Positions 1 to 7,211 are shown, counted from the first letter of the stretch. The stretch: DNA of 12,385 nucleotides from Cohaesibacteraceae bacterium (GCA_016764535.1 JAESRR010000019.1:7717-20101), one strand, 5' to 3'. The notes: generated from the letters alone by a model not told the origin. A program made the numbers and translations.

Positions 1-101
1 AAATACAGAGAATGTTCAGGTTTTTTTACTAATATGAGTAGTGCTCCACGATGATACGACGGACTTATAACTAAATTCTGGTGGGGTAACGGGTGGTTTG
101 A

Positions 102-539
102 ATGGATAACCGACTAACCATTATTTTTGCAGATGACGACGCAGATGACAGGATGCTGTTTGAAGATGCCATGCTGGCTTCGCGTAAGTATGTGAATGAG
201 GTTCGGTTTTCCAGTGACGGTCTTGAATTGTTACAACGCCTGAGATTTGAAGGAAAGTTTGAAGCTGATCGTCAATCGCGTCAGCCTGATCTTGTATTGC
301 TTGATATTAATATGCCCAGCATGGATGGTTTTGAAGTGCTGGAAGAGATGAAATCCGACGAGAGGCTAAACTCGATTCCAGTGATCATGTTGAGTGGTTC
401 GCGCCGGGCGGCAGAAGTAACCCGGTGTTACAAGCTCGGCGCTTCAGGTTTTCTCGTCAAACCGGACACCCAGGAGCAGCTATCGGCAGCATTTTTGCAA
501 CTCACAAGCTATTGGGCGCTATTGATGGAATCTCCATGA
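102..539 (+). CDS. Stand-alone response regulator, Rcp1/CheY-like (first of three paralogs)
   Basis: This is a single receiver domain of 145 residues with no output domain, so it should act by protein-protein contact as a phosphorylation-switched partner of a histidine kinase in the cytoplasm. The acidic cluster is D11-D13, the phospho-acceptor is D68 in LLDINMP, the switch serine is S98 in MLSGS, and the conserved lysine is K120 in LVKP. The IRDV/VNEV strand, the long QRLRFEGKF insertion before beta-3 and the YW near the C-terminus are typical of Rcp1-type regulators, which usually pair with phytochrome-like or other sensor kinases. No kinase lies in the window. It is about 65% identical, by my residue count, to the third copy at 1261. 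The ATG is preceded by a weak GGGTGG ribosome site. All key residues are present, so it is probably functional. The partner is unknown. Confidence 0.93.
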   Translation: MDNRLTIIFADDDADDRMLFEDAMLASRKYVNEVRFSSDGLELLQRLRFEGKFEADRQSRQPDLVLLDINMPSMDGFEVLEEMKSDERLNSIPVIMLSGSRRAAEVTRCYKLGASGFLVKPDTQEQLSAAFLQLTSYWALLMESP

Positions 540-691
540 TTTCCCGCAGATATCGGCGTTTTCCCTCAATCCACGCGTAAGGCATTGTTCATCTAATACG
601 TAGTTTCCCTGATATGAAACCGTGAGATGTGTCACACCCTTATTGGAGTTGCGGTCCGTACTGAATTGAACCTGGCAAATCGATAAATGAT

Positions 692-1048
692 ATGACCAAC
701 CAGATTACCCTCTTATTGGCTGACGATGACGAAGAGGATCTTGCCTTATTGCAGGATGCTGTTTTCTTATCGAAGGATTATATCCGCGATGTCAAATTTG
801 TGACCAATGGCATTGTGTTGCTGCATCGATTGCGTGGCGAGGGTATGTATGAGCAGGATCAAAACATACGCCAGCCGGATCTTGTGGTGATTGATCCGGG
901 TGCTTCGGGTTTTATGGTGACGCCTCATACCCCGGAAGAATTGCAAGGGATGTTTTTGCAATTGATCCGATATTGGTCACAGCTGATGCGCTCACCCTGC
1001 AATCAAGATTATAAAGCATCCGGGACCGGTTTCAGCTCTGCCGCCTGA
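692..1048 (+). CDS. Internally deleted response regulator (second paralog, probably non-functional)
   Basis: The 118-residue frame is open but the receiver is damaged. Residues 1-68 match the third copy through PDLVVID, so the acidic pocket (D11-D13) and phospho-acceptor D68 remain. The sequence then jumps straight to GASGFMV, which is beta-5 of the receiver. Forty-three residues (alpha-3, beta-4, alpha-4) are missing relative to the copy at 1261, including the switch Ser/Thr. The conserved lysine that follows beta-5 is also changed: FMVTP here against FMVKP in both sisters (T77). By my count about 62% of the remaining aligned residues match the third copy. A canonical alpha/beta receiver could not form, so this is best read as a decaying duplicate. 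A residual decoy role cannot be excluded because the frame has stayed open. No clear ribosome site precedes the ATG. Confidence 0.7.
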   Translation: MTNQITLLLADDDEEDLALLQDAVFLSKDYIRDVKFVTNGIVLLHRLRGEGMYEQDQNIRQPDLVVIDPGASGFMVTPHTPEELQGMFLQLIRYWSQLMRSPCNQDYKASGTGFSSAA

Positions 1049-1116
1049 GCCTGGTTCGCCGTTTGTTTTCGATTATTATGATACGACGCATGACGTCTTA
1101 AGACATTGACCATTTG

Positions 1117-1145
1117 TTGAATTGCGGATTTGTTTTTGATCTAAA
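1117..1145 (+). promoter_or_regulatory. Possible promoter for the third response regulator
   Basis: TTGAAT (1117-1122) and TCTAAA (1140-1145) are separated by 17 bp inside the 212-bp gap before the 1261 gene. An alternative -10, TAAAAT, lies at 1142-1147. The match is moderate and the region is AT-rich, so this is only a candidate. It would leave a leader of about 110 nt. Confidence 0.3.
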
Positions 1146-1222
1146 ATCATGACGATCTGTTAAGTCTCTAAGTAAAATCCCGCATATAGATTTTCATCCT
1201 GTGGCATAGTGGACCGACACTC

Positions 1223-1240
1223 CGATCCGGCAGTGGATCG
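1223..1240. promoter_or_regulatory. Perfect 6-6-6 inverted repeat before the third response regulator
   Basis: CGATCC (1223-1228) and GGATCG (1235-1240) are exact reverse complements around a 6-bp spacer. They end 6 bp before the strong Shine-Dalgarno AAGGAGG (1247-1253) of the next gene. This could be an operator half-site pair or a small mRNA hairpin close to the ribosome site. It is short enough to be chance. Confidence 0.35.
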
Positions 1241-1260
1241 TATAACAAGGAGGGTTAAAT

Positions 1261-1752
1261 ATGGATAATCGCCTCGCATTGGTGCTCGCTGAAGATGATA
1301 CAGATGATCGTCGATTGTTTGAAGATGCGATGTTTCATTCCCGTGCCTATGTTAAAGACGTAAAATTTGCGATTGATGGCCTTGAACTTTTACACCGGTT
1401 ACGTGGTGAAGGTAAATTCGAGCAGGATCATCGCAAGTGTCAGCCGGATCTGGTGGTGATTGATCTTGGTATGCCTGGTATGGACGGATTTGCATTGCTG
1501 GAGGAAATGAAGCAGGACGAATATTTACGATCCATCCCGGTAATTGTGCTGTCGGGAACCGAGCGCACATCGGATGTCCGGCGCTGTTATGATCTTGGTG
1601 CTTCGGGGTTCATGGTCAAACCGGATACACATAGCGAATTGCAGTCGATGTTTTTGCAATTAACCAAATACTGGTCTGAATTGATGAAATCCCCGCGCAA
1701 AAAAATATTCACCAGCTCTGCTGATCCTGTTTCATTCAGGGTTTCCAAATAG
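1261..1752 (+). CDS. Stand-alone response regulator, Rcp1/CheY-like (third paralog)
   Basis: This 163-residue single-domain receiver carries the acidic residues E11-D12-D13, phospho-acceptor D68 (VVIDLGMP), switch residue S98/T100 region (VLSGT) and lysine K120 (FMVKP). The C-terminal helix ends in KYWSELMKSP, as in Rcp1-type regulators, followed by a tail of about 18 residues absent from the first copy. An excellent Shine-Dalgarno AAGGAGG (1247-1253) sits 7 nt before the ATG, so this copy is probably the best translated of the three. It is preceded by a long leader with a short inverted repeat. The gene still carries the 10-bp direct repeat TGATCTTGGT (1461-1470 and 1590-1599) that marks the ends of the deletion in the second copy. 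No kinase or output-domain gene is adjacent, so the signal is unknown. Confidence 0.94.
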   Translation: MDNRLALVLAEDDTDDRRLFEDAMFHSRAYVKDVKFAIDGLELLHRLRGEGKFEQDHRKCQPDLVVIDLGMPGMDGFALLEEMKQDEYLRSIPVIVLSGTERTSDVRRCYDLGASGFMVKPDTHSELQSMFLQLTKYWSELMKSPRKKIFTSSADPVSFRVSK

Positions 1753-1847
1753 AATTGAAATCGATTTTATAGCTGCGCCTGACCAATGGGCCGGGTGATT
1801 AATGCAGATTTGCCCTAGCATATCACAGCATATTTTACGGTCCCGCA

Positions 1848-2393
1848 ATGCACACCGATGTGCCTGCAACCCGCTTCAATGTCTCGCCAATTTTCGATGA
1901 CCATTGTATCTCCCCAATTCCATGCTACATGAAGTACATGGCAAAGATGGAAAAAGATGAATGGTGTAGCTGTCCATTTCGATACGCGGTGACAGCCTTT
2001 GTAGACAAGTGGAGCCTGCTTATTCTGCGGGATATGAACTTCCTTGGGCGCAAGCGCTATTCTGAATTCCTCAAAGCTGAAGAAGGTATTTCCACCAATA
2101 TTCTGGCTGATCGCCTCGACAGGCTTGTGACCCAGACGATCCTTGAGAAACAGCCTGACGTTGAGAATCCTGGCAAGCAGATCTATGTGCTGACTAAAAA
2201 GGGCAGGGACCTGTTACCGATCCTGCTTGATATTGTCCGGTGGTCGCACAAATGGGATCAGGATACGGTTGTGGAAGACGAGTTTATTGCCGAGATCAAT
2301 GATAATCCGGTAAAATTCGTCGCAGATTTTTACGACAAAGGCATGATGAATGTCTGTCCGGAAGAGGATCATATTTGCACCGGAACGGTGTAA
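1848..2393 (+). CDS. HxlR-family winged-helix transcriptional regulator
   Basis: This is a DNA-binding regulator of the HxlR/MarR-like class. The domain runs from about residue 42 to 135: CPFRYAVTAFVDKWSLLILR is the typical family opening, recognition-helix region GISTNILADRLDRL lies at 80-93, and the wing with KQIYVLTKKGRDLLP at 110-124. C40 and C42 (CSCP) sit where redox-sensing HxlR members carry their reactive cysteine. C170 and C177 near the C-terminus could be partners. A C-terminal extension of about 45 residues follows the core. The true start may be later: M28 (1929), M31 (1938) or M34 (1947) gives the short N-terminus usual in this family, and none of the starts has a good ribosome site. 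It lies just upstream of, and co-oriented with, the RND operon, whose leader carries two inverted-repeat motifs that are candidate operators. The ligand or oxidant is unknown. Confidence 0.9.
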   Translation: MHTDVPATRFNVSPIFDDHCISPIPCYMKYMAKMEKDEWCSCPFRYAVTAFVDKWSLLILRDMNFLGRKRYSEFLKAEEGISTNILADRLDRLVTQTILEKQPDVENPGKQIYVLTKKGRDLLPILLDIVRWSHKWDQDTVVEDEFIAEINDNPVKFVADFYDKGMMNVCPEEDHICTGTV

Positions 2394-2497
2394 ATTTGGA
2401 CCGCCCTGTCTGAAGCCTGTGCCCTATACTGTGCGGCAAAGTGACGCCTGATAATAATTTATCTGTTTTTTCAATGACTTGTGAATATTTCAGACTG

Positions 2498-2525
2498 TTG
2501 ACTCTGGTCACTCCTACCATATACT
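2498..2525 (+). promoter_or_regulatory. Sigma70-like promoter of the RND operon
   Basis: TTGACT (2498-2503) and TATACT (2520-2525) are separated by 16 bp. Each box differs from consensus at one position. Transcription would start near 2532, upstream of the paired inverted-repeat motifs and of the permease start at 2765. Confidence 0.6.
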
Positions 2526-2554
2526 CGCCAATCATATGCTGAGATGATACATAA

Positions 2555-2572
2555 ACTTGCAAAAAACAAGCT
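2555..2572. promoter_or_regulatory. Candidate operator 1 (ACTTGCAAAAAACAAGCT)
   Basis: CTTG and CAAG arms flank an A-rich centre, and the right arm continues into the 10-bp palindrome ACAAGCTTGT. The same motif recurs 58 bp downstream. Its placement just after the predicted transcription start suits a repressor site, most simply for the neighbouring HxlR protein. Assignment to that protein is inference. Confidence 0.45.
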
Positions 2573-2612
2573 TGTAATTTTCAGGGCAATGTCCATATGG
2601 CAAATCAACGTG

Positions 2613-2629
2613 ACTTGCAAAAAGCAAGC
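2613..2629. promoter_or_regulatory. Candidate operator 2 (ACTTGCAAAAAGCAAGC)
   Basis: CTTGC and GCAAG form perfect 5-bp arms around AAAAA. It matches operator 1 at 16 of 17 positions, with the starts 58 bp apart (about 5.5 helical turns). Two near-identical A-centred inverted repeats in one leader are unlikely to be accidental. Confidence 0.45.
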
Positions 2630-2764
2630 GCCAAGAAACTCTGGATGTTCGGGGAGCCATCACACAGGCTAAACCGGACGCTTTTTTAGGGACAGGCGGG
2701 GAACAAAAGTGTTTCCTGTATCAGTTGGAACCATTGGGGGCCGGGGTAAACCTGGTTAAGCAAC

Positions 2765-5140
2765 GTGAATTCCAGATTTATTGAACGATTTTCAGAATTT
2801 ATCATCCAGTATCGCTGGATGGTCATCGTGGTGTCATTATTGGCATCCTTTGCCGGGGCCAGTGGCATAACCAAACTGGACTTCATCTCTCACTATTCTA
2901 TCTTCTTCTCACCGGATAATCCTGATCTCGCCCGCTGGGATGATTTTCAGGCGACCTATTCCAAAAATGACAATGTGAACTTCGCATTGCAGCTTCCCAA
3001 GGGTGATGCCTTTGACAAGCAGATGGCAATTGTCGTTGAGAAGCTGACGGAAAAGTCATGGAACCTTCCAAACGCTACACGGGTTGATTCAATCTCCAAC
3101 TTTCAGATGACCACCGCGTCTGAAGAAGGTATGGTTGTTGAAGATTTGATCGAGGGAGCGACGGAGCTTTCCCAGAACAAATTGAATGAGCGCGGCCAGT
3201 ACGCCAAAAACGAACCGGCGATTTACAAGAACATCGTTTCGGAAGATTTCCGTACCACTGCGGTGAATGTCACCCTTGATTTCCCCGGACTTAGCGATAC
3301 AGAATTGCTCGACACGGTTACCGCAGCGCGGGCTCTGGTTGTCGAGATGAAGACGGAATTCCCTGATCTGACAATTGTTCCAACCGGTGCGGCCTTCATG
3401 AACTACGCATTTGTGGAATCCGGCGAAGCTGATGGCATGACGTTGATCCCGTTGATGTATGGTATCGTATTGCTACTTTCACTTGTTCTGCTGCGCAGCT
3501 TCATCGGAATGTTCGCGACGCTTGTTACGATTATCCTGTCAACTCTTGTTGGTATGGGGATTGGCGGTCATCTGGGGATGGATCTGGCTCCGGTAACCAT
3601 TCTGGCGCCAAATATCATCCTCACGCTCGCGGTGGCGGATTGTATTCATATCATTTCCTCGGTGCAGAGGAATTTGCGCTCGGGAATGGAAAGAGACGAC
3701 TCCATTCGTCTTGCCCTGCGTAAAAACTTTCTCGCAGTATTTGTAACTTCTGCCACAACCGCAGTGGGCTTTTTGAGCCTCAATTTCTCCGATGCACCCC
3801 CCTTCCATTACCTTGGTAATATGAGTGCTATTGGTGTGATTGCGGCATGGATACTGGCTGTTACTCTTGTTCCGGCAATGCTTTCTGTCATGCCTTTGAA
3901 GGCCGCAGCAGTTCCACGCAAGGGTATGCTCGAAGGTCCGATTAATGCGCTTGCCAATTTCACGATCGACAAACGCAAAATCATTTTGCCGGTTGGCGGG
4001 TTGTTTTCCATCGTGTTGACGGTTCTGGCATTTAACAACGAACTTGACGATCGCTTCTCGCAATATTTCGGCAAGGAAATGCAAATCCGTCAGGATCTGG
4101 ATTTTGCTTCGGAGAACTTGCGTGGGCTGGATTTATATGAATATTCAGTTTTGTCCGGCTCTGAAGGCGGTATAGCAGAGCCGCGTTATATGCAGCAGCT
4201 TGATGCTTTCACCGCATGGTTGCGGGCCCAGCCTGAAGTGCAGCATGTGGCTTCGTATTCTGATACGATCAAGCGTTTGAATATGAATATGAACGCGGAT
4301 AATCCGGAGTTCTATGCCATCCCCGATCGGCGGGATCTATCGGCGCAATATCAGTTCCTTTATGAGCTATCATTGCCATACGGGCTTGATCTGAATGACC
4401 GGATCAACCTCGATAAATCCTCTACAAGGCTGTCGGTTTCCCTGCATGATATGAAGGTGACCAAACAGCAGGAATTTGGCGTTCGGACACAAACCTGGCT
4501 TGCTGCCAATACCGATCCGGAATTTCAGGCAACTGAAACCGGAACATCGGTAATATTTGGCATGATGGCAATTCGTAATATCAATGCCATGATCATCGGC
4601 AATATCATCGCGGTTCTATCGATTTCGGTGATGATGATGATCACATTGCGCTCGATTGGAATTGGCGCGTTGTCTGTGGTGACAAACATCATTCCGGTGA
4701 TGGTGACATTTGGCTTCTGGGCGATGACAGTAGGCTATATTGGTTTGGGTGCGTCGGTGATCGGCGCGGTGTCTCTGGGCATTGTGGTTGATTATTCGGT
4801 CCATTTCCTGACCAAATATCTTGATGCAAGGCGAATACTTGGCAAACAGCGTGATGATGCGATCCGCTATGCCTTTGCTGAAGTTGGCGAGGCGCTGGTC
4901 TTCACTTCACTGATTGTCGGTCTTGGATTTGCTGTCCTTGCCTTGTCGACTTTCCAGCTTAATGGTCAGCTTGGTCTTTTAACCGCCATCACAGTTGTTG
5001 TGGCGCTGGTCTTTGACCTTCTCATGCTACCAGGCATTTTGTTAATCGGTTTCCGCAGACAGGAAACCTCTTCAACAGATGCAACACCTTCTACTGACAA
5101 ATCATCAACAGGAGTACGCACCAGTGCGGTACCAGCTTAA
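2765..5140 (+). CDS. RND-superfamily (MMPL-type) inner-membrane exporter
   Basis: This 791-residue proton-driven permease of the inner membrane probably moves a lipid or other hydrophobic substrate towards the periplasm. It shows the RND duplication: TM1 (about 18-35), a large periplasmic loop (36-222), TM2-6 (about 224-378), TM7 (about 405-424), a second loop (425-603) and TM8-12 (about 604-765). One membrane aspartate per half fits the proton-relay position: D292 in LAVADCIHI and D676 in GIVVDYSVHF. The size fits MMPL/HAE3 proteins rather than AcrB-type pumps of about 1,030 residues. The start is GTG 2765, which places a short cytoplasmic segment before TM1. A Ser/Thr-rich tail (768-791) follows the last TM and overlaps the next gene. 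No membrane-fusion or TolC-type partner is encoded. The next two genes supply a periplasmic carrier and a barrel instead. Substrate unknown. Confidence 0.92.
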   Translation: MNSRFIERFSEFIIQYRWMVIVVSLLASFAGASGITKLDFISHYSIFFSPDNPDLARWDDFQATYSKNDNVNFALQLPKGDAFDKQMAIVVEKLTEKSWNLPNATRVDSISNFQMTTASEEGMVVEDLIEGATELSQNKLNERGQYAKNEPAIYKNIVSEDFRTTAVNVTLDFPGLSDTELLDTVTAARALVVEMKTEFPDLTIVPTGAAFMNYAFVESGEADGMTLIPLMYGIVLLLSLVLLRSFIGMFATLVTIILSTLVGMGIGGHLGMDLAPVTILAPNIILTLAVADCIHIISSVQRNLRSGMERDDSIRLALRKNFLAVFVTSATTAVGFLSLNFSDAPPFHYLGNMSAIGVIAAWILAVTLVPAMLSVMPLKAAAVPRKGMLEGPINALANFTIDKRKIILPVGGLFSIVLTVLAFNNELDDRFSQYFGKEMQIRQDLDFASENLRGLDLYEYSVLSGSEGGIAEPRYMQQLDAFTAWLRAQPEVQHVASYSDTIKRLNMNMNADNPEFYAIPDRRDLSAQYQFLYELSLPYGLDLNDRINLDKSSTRLSVSLHDMKVTKQQEFGVRTQTWLAANTDPEFQATETGTSVIFGMMAIRNINAMIIGNIIAVLSISVMMMITLRSIGIGALSVVTNIIPVMVTFGFWAMTVGYIGLGASVIGAVSLGIVVDYSVHFLTKYLDARRILGKQRDDAIRYAFAEVGEALVFTSLIVGLGFAVLALSTFQLNGQLGLLTAITVVVALVFDLLMLPGILLIGFRRQETSSTDATPSTDKSSTGVRTSAVPA

Positions 5141-5933
5141 ATCAAATATCGTGAAAGGGGCGCTGCTTGCAGCGCTCTGCACCGTAGTTTTGTCTCCTTC
5201 GCTGGCGCTGGCCGATGCAAAGGGTCTTAAGATTGCCACGCGCTCGGACAATATCGACAACGGGTTCAGGGATTCTGTGGTCACAGCCAACATGATCCTC
5301 ACCAACGCGGCCGGCAGAACTTCCAAACGCAAGATGACGCTTGTTACCCTTGAACGGACTTCCAGCAAGGTGGGTGATAAATCCATCTCGGTTTTCCAGT
5401 CTCCCAAGGACATCAAGGGCATTGCTGTTCTGTCTCACGCCAAACTAAAAAAGAACGACGACCAGTGGATCTATCTGCCAGCTGCAAAGCGTGTAAAGCG
5501 GATTTCCTCATCCAATAAATCCGGCCCGTTTGTGGGTAGTGAGTTTGCCTATGAAGACATCACGGCTCAGGAAGTTGGCAAGTTCAGCTATACCTTCATG
5601 AAGACGGAGAAATGTTCCGGTGGAACCTGTGATGTTGTCACGCGTGTGCCGCTTTACAAAAACTCGGGCTATTCCAAGCAGATTACCTGGATCGGGCAGA
5701 AAAATGCTCTGGTTCACCGGATTGATTTTTACAATCGTTCCGGCTCCCTTGCAAAACGTCTGACCTATACCGGTTACAAAAGATATAGCGGTTTTTATCG
5801 CCCTTCCAAAATGACCATGGTCAATCTGCGCAACAAAAAGAAAACAGTTCTGTCGTTTTCGAACTACAAATTTAAAACAGGTCTTTCAGATCGGGATTTC
5901 CGGTCCGGTGGCCTCAAAAACCTGAAGTGGTAA
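5124..5933 (+). CDS. Periplasmic LolA-like protein ('outer membrane lipoprotein-sorting' family)
   Basis: This secreted protein of about 269 residues probably has a LolA-type half-barrel fold and could ferry a lipid or lipidated molecule between the RND permease and the outer membrane. The family signature is the central stretch QWIYLPAAKRVKRIS followed by KSGPFVGSEFAYEDI, seen in proteins usually annotated as outer-membrane lipoprotein-sorting (Pfam LolA_like). I choose GTG 5124 as the start. AGGAG at 5110-5114 lies 9 nt upstream, and it gives a clean signal peptide: RYQLKSNIVKG, then a hydrophobic run, cut after ALA before DAKGL. The longer frame from ATG 5079 would bury that signal behind 15 polar residues. 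The gene overlaps the permease end by 17 bp, implying translational coupling. A C184-C189-type pair (KCSGGTCD) may form a disulfide. Function is inferred from family and context. Confidence 0.85.
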   Translation: MRYQLKSNIVKGALLAALCTVVLSPSLALADAKGLKIATRSDNIDNGFRDSVVTANMILTNAAGRTSKRKMTLVTLERTSSKVGDKSISVFQSPKDIKGIAVLSHAKLKKNDDQWIYLPAAKRVKRISSSNKSGPFVGSEFAYEDITAQEVGKFSYTFMKTEKCSGGTCDVVTRVPLYKNSGYSKQITWIGQKNALVHRIDFYNRSGSLAKRLTYTGYKRYSGFYRPSKMTMVNLRNKKKTVLSFSNYKFKTGLSDRDFRSGGLKNLKW

Positions 5934-5937
5934 GCGT

Positions 5938-7137
5938 ATGACATATTCAGTTTTGCGTAATTTCCTTCTTGCCGGTTCTGTGCTGGTTCCCCTTTCTGCG
6001 GGAGCCGGTGAGCTGGATGTCTCGGGTTATATTGGCGGTGAAGTCACCGTCTTTCCCCGGGAAGGTCTCTACGCAGACCAGCTGAAACATCTGCAGGCAG
6101 GTGTGACAGCTCGGCCCGAAATATCCTGGTCTTCTGAAGATCGCAATACATCGGCAACGATCATTGGCTTTGGCCGTTACGATCATGCCGATGAAAAGCG
6201 CAATCATGTTGATTTACGTGAAGCATGGCTGGCACATGATTTCGATGGCATCGAAGTATTGGCCGGGGTCAACAAATTGTTCTGGGGTGTTACCGAAAGC
6301 CGCCATCTGGTTGATATCATCAACCAGTCAGACGCGCTTGAATATAACAACCGTGACGCCAAACTTGGTCAGGCCATGTTCTCTGTCACTGCCCGGCAGG
6401 ACTGGGGTGATCTGGCACTGATCGCGATGACCGGATTCCGTGAACTTGATTTTCCGGGACCAGACGGGCGACTGCGTCCAGGTCTCACTGTTGATACCGA
6501 TAATGCTGTGTTTGAACACAGTGCCGAACACTGGGCACCGGATTTTGCTGTGCGCTATTCCAACACCTTTGGTGATGTGGATCTGGGCCTGAGTGCATTT
6601 CACGGTACCAGCCGTGAAGCACGGTTTGTTCTCAATACAGGCAATGACACGCTGGTTCCCTATTATGACCGGATAAGCCAGCTTGGTCTGGATGTGCAAT
6701 ATACAGCAGATTCATTGCTGCTGAAATTTGAAGGCATTATCCGCAAGGGCCATGGCGATACATTTGGTGCGGTTGTGACCGGCGCTGAATATACGCTGTA
6801 TCAACTGGCTGGAACCGGCATGGATCTGGGGTTAATTGCTGAATATCTGTATGATGGACGTGATGACAGTGCCCCGATTACGCCTTACGACAACGATGTG
6901 TTTGTCGGGCTGCGCCTTGCCATGAACGACACCCAGGATACATCAGCGCTTGTGGGCGCGAGTATCGATCTGGATGATGGCGCCATGGGTGTGCGGGCCG
7001 AATTTGAACGCCGGATTATGGATGGTCTGACGTTTGAAGCCGACATTCAGTATTTCGTCAATGCCGACAAGGATAGCGACAGTTATGGCTTCCGCCGTGA
7101 CAGCTATGCTTCGATCACATTGAAGAAACATTTCTAA
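5938..7137 (+). CDS. Predicted outer-membrane beta-barrel protein
   Basis: The 399-residue protein has a signal peptide (MTYSVLRNFLLAGSVLVPLS, cut near SAGAG/ELDV) and then alternating polar/hydrophobic strands, with many Asp/Gly turns and aromatic girdle residues. It ends in ITLKKHF, the C-terminal phenylalanine expected for recognition by the BAM machinery. No named family could be assigned with confidence. It looks like the porin or export-channel style proteins (DUF1302 or alginate-export-like) that often accompany RND/MMPL genes, but it is shorter than typical DUF1302 members. It starts 4 bp after the LolA-like gene, so it is in the same operon, and it is the natural outer-membrane acceptor or exit for that pathway. 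The operon ends at the strong terminator 45 bp downstream. Confidence 0.8.
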   Translation: MTYSVLRNFLLAGSVLVPLSAGAGELDVSGYIGGEVTVFPREGLYADQLKHLQAGVTARPEISWSSEDRNTSATIIGFGRYDHADEKRNHVDLREAWLAHDFDGIEVLAGVNKLFWGVTESRHLVDIINQSDALEYNNRDAKLGQAMFSVTARQDWGDLALIAMTGFRELDFPGPDGRLRPGLTVDTDNAVFEHSAEHWAPDFAVRYSNTFGDVDLGLSAFHGTSREARFVLNTGNDTLVPYYDRISQLGLDVQYTADSLLLKFEGIIRKGHGDTFGAVVTGAEYTLYQLAGTGMDLGLIAEYLYDGRDDSAPITPYDNDVFVGLRLAMNDTQDTSALVGASIDLDDGAMGVRAEFERRIMDGLTFEADIQYFVNADKDSDSYGFRRDSYASITLKKHF

Positions 7138-7182
7138 CAGCTTGTGTGAGCTGGTTCGGTTTTCAATCGGAACAGACGACTT

Positions 7183-7211
7183 GAGGCGGCCTTCGGGTCG
7201 CCTCTTTTTTT
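7183..7211 (+). terminator. Intrinsic terminator of the RND operon
   Basis: GAGGCG (7183-7188) pairs with CGCCTC (7199-7204). The stem extends through a G-U and two C-G pairs to a TTCG loop (7192-7195), the very stable cUUCGg tetraloop. Seven T residues follow (7205-7211). This is a textbook Rho-independent terminator 45 bp after the barrel gene. Confidence 0.92.

Larger units (their letters stand above)
2394..2764 (+). other. 371-bp regulatory gap between HxlR gene and RND operon
   Basis: No convincing gene lies here. It contains a strong sigma70-like promoter (2498-2525), two similar inverted-repeat motifs (2555-2572 and 2613-2629) and a 30-codon open frame from 2597 to 2689 that has no clear ribosome site. 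The predicted leader of the RND mRNA is about 230 nt, long enough for extra post-transcriptional control. No intrinsic terminator for the HxlR gene was seen. Confidence 0.6.

Noticed and set aside
51..61. 11-mer ATGATACGACG shared upstream of the first and third response regulators (51-61 and 1078-1088)
   Set aside because: The distances to the start codons differ greatly (41 against 172 bp), and one shared 11-mer in this span is not unlikely by chance.
66..71. TATAAC as a -10 for the first response regulator
   Set aside because: No acceptable -35 at the right spacing was found, and the upstream region is cut by the window edge.
3539..4084. Long minus-strand frames inside the RND gene
   Set aside because: They are antisense shadows of a strongly supported membrane-protein coding frame and carry no recognisable domain.
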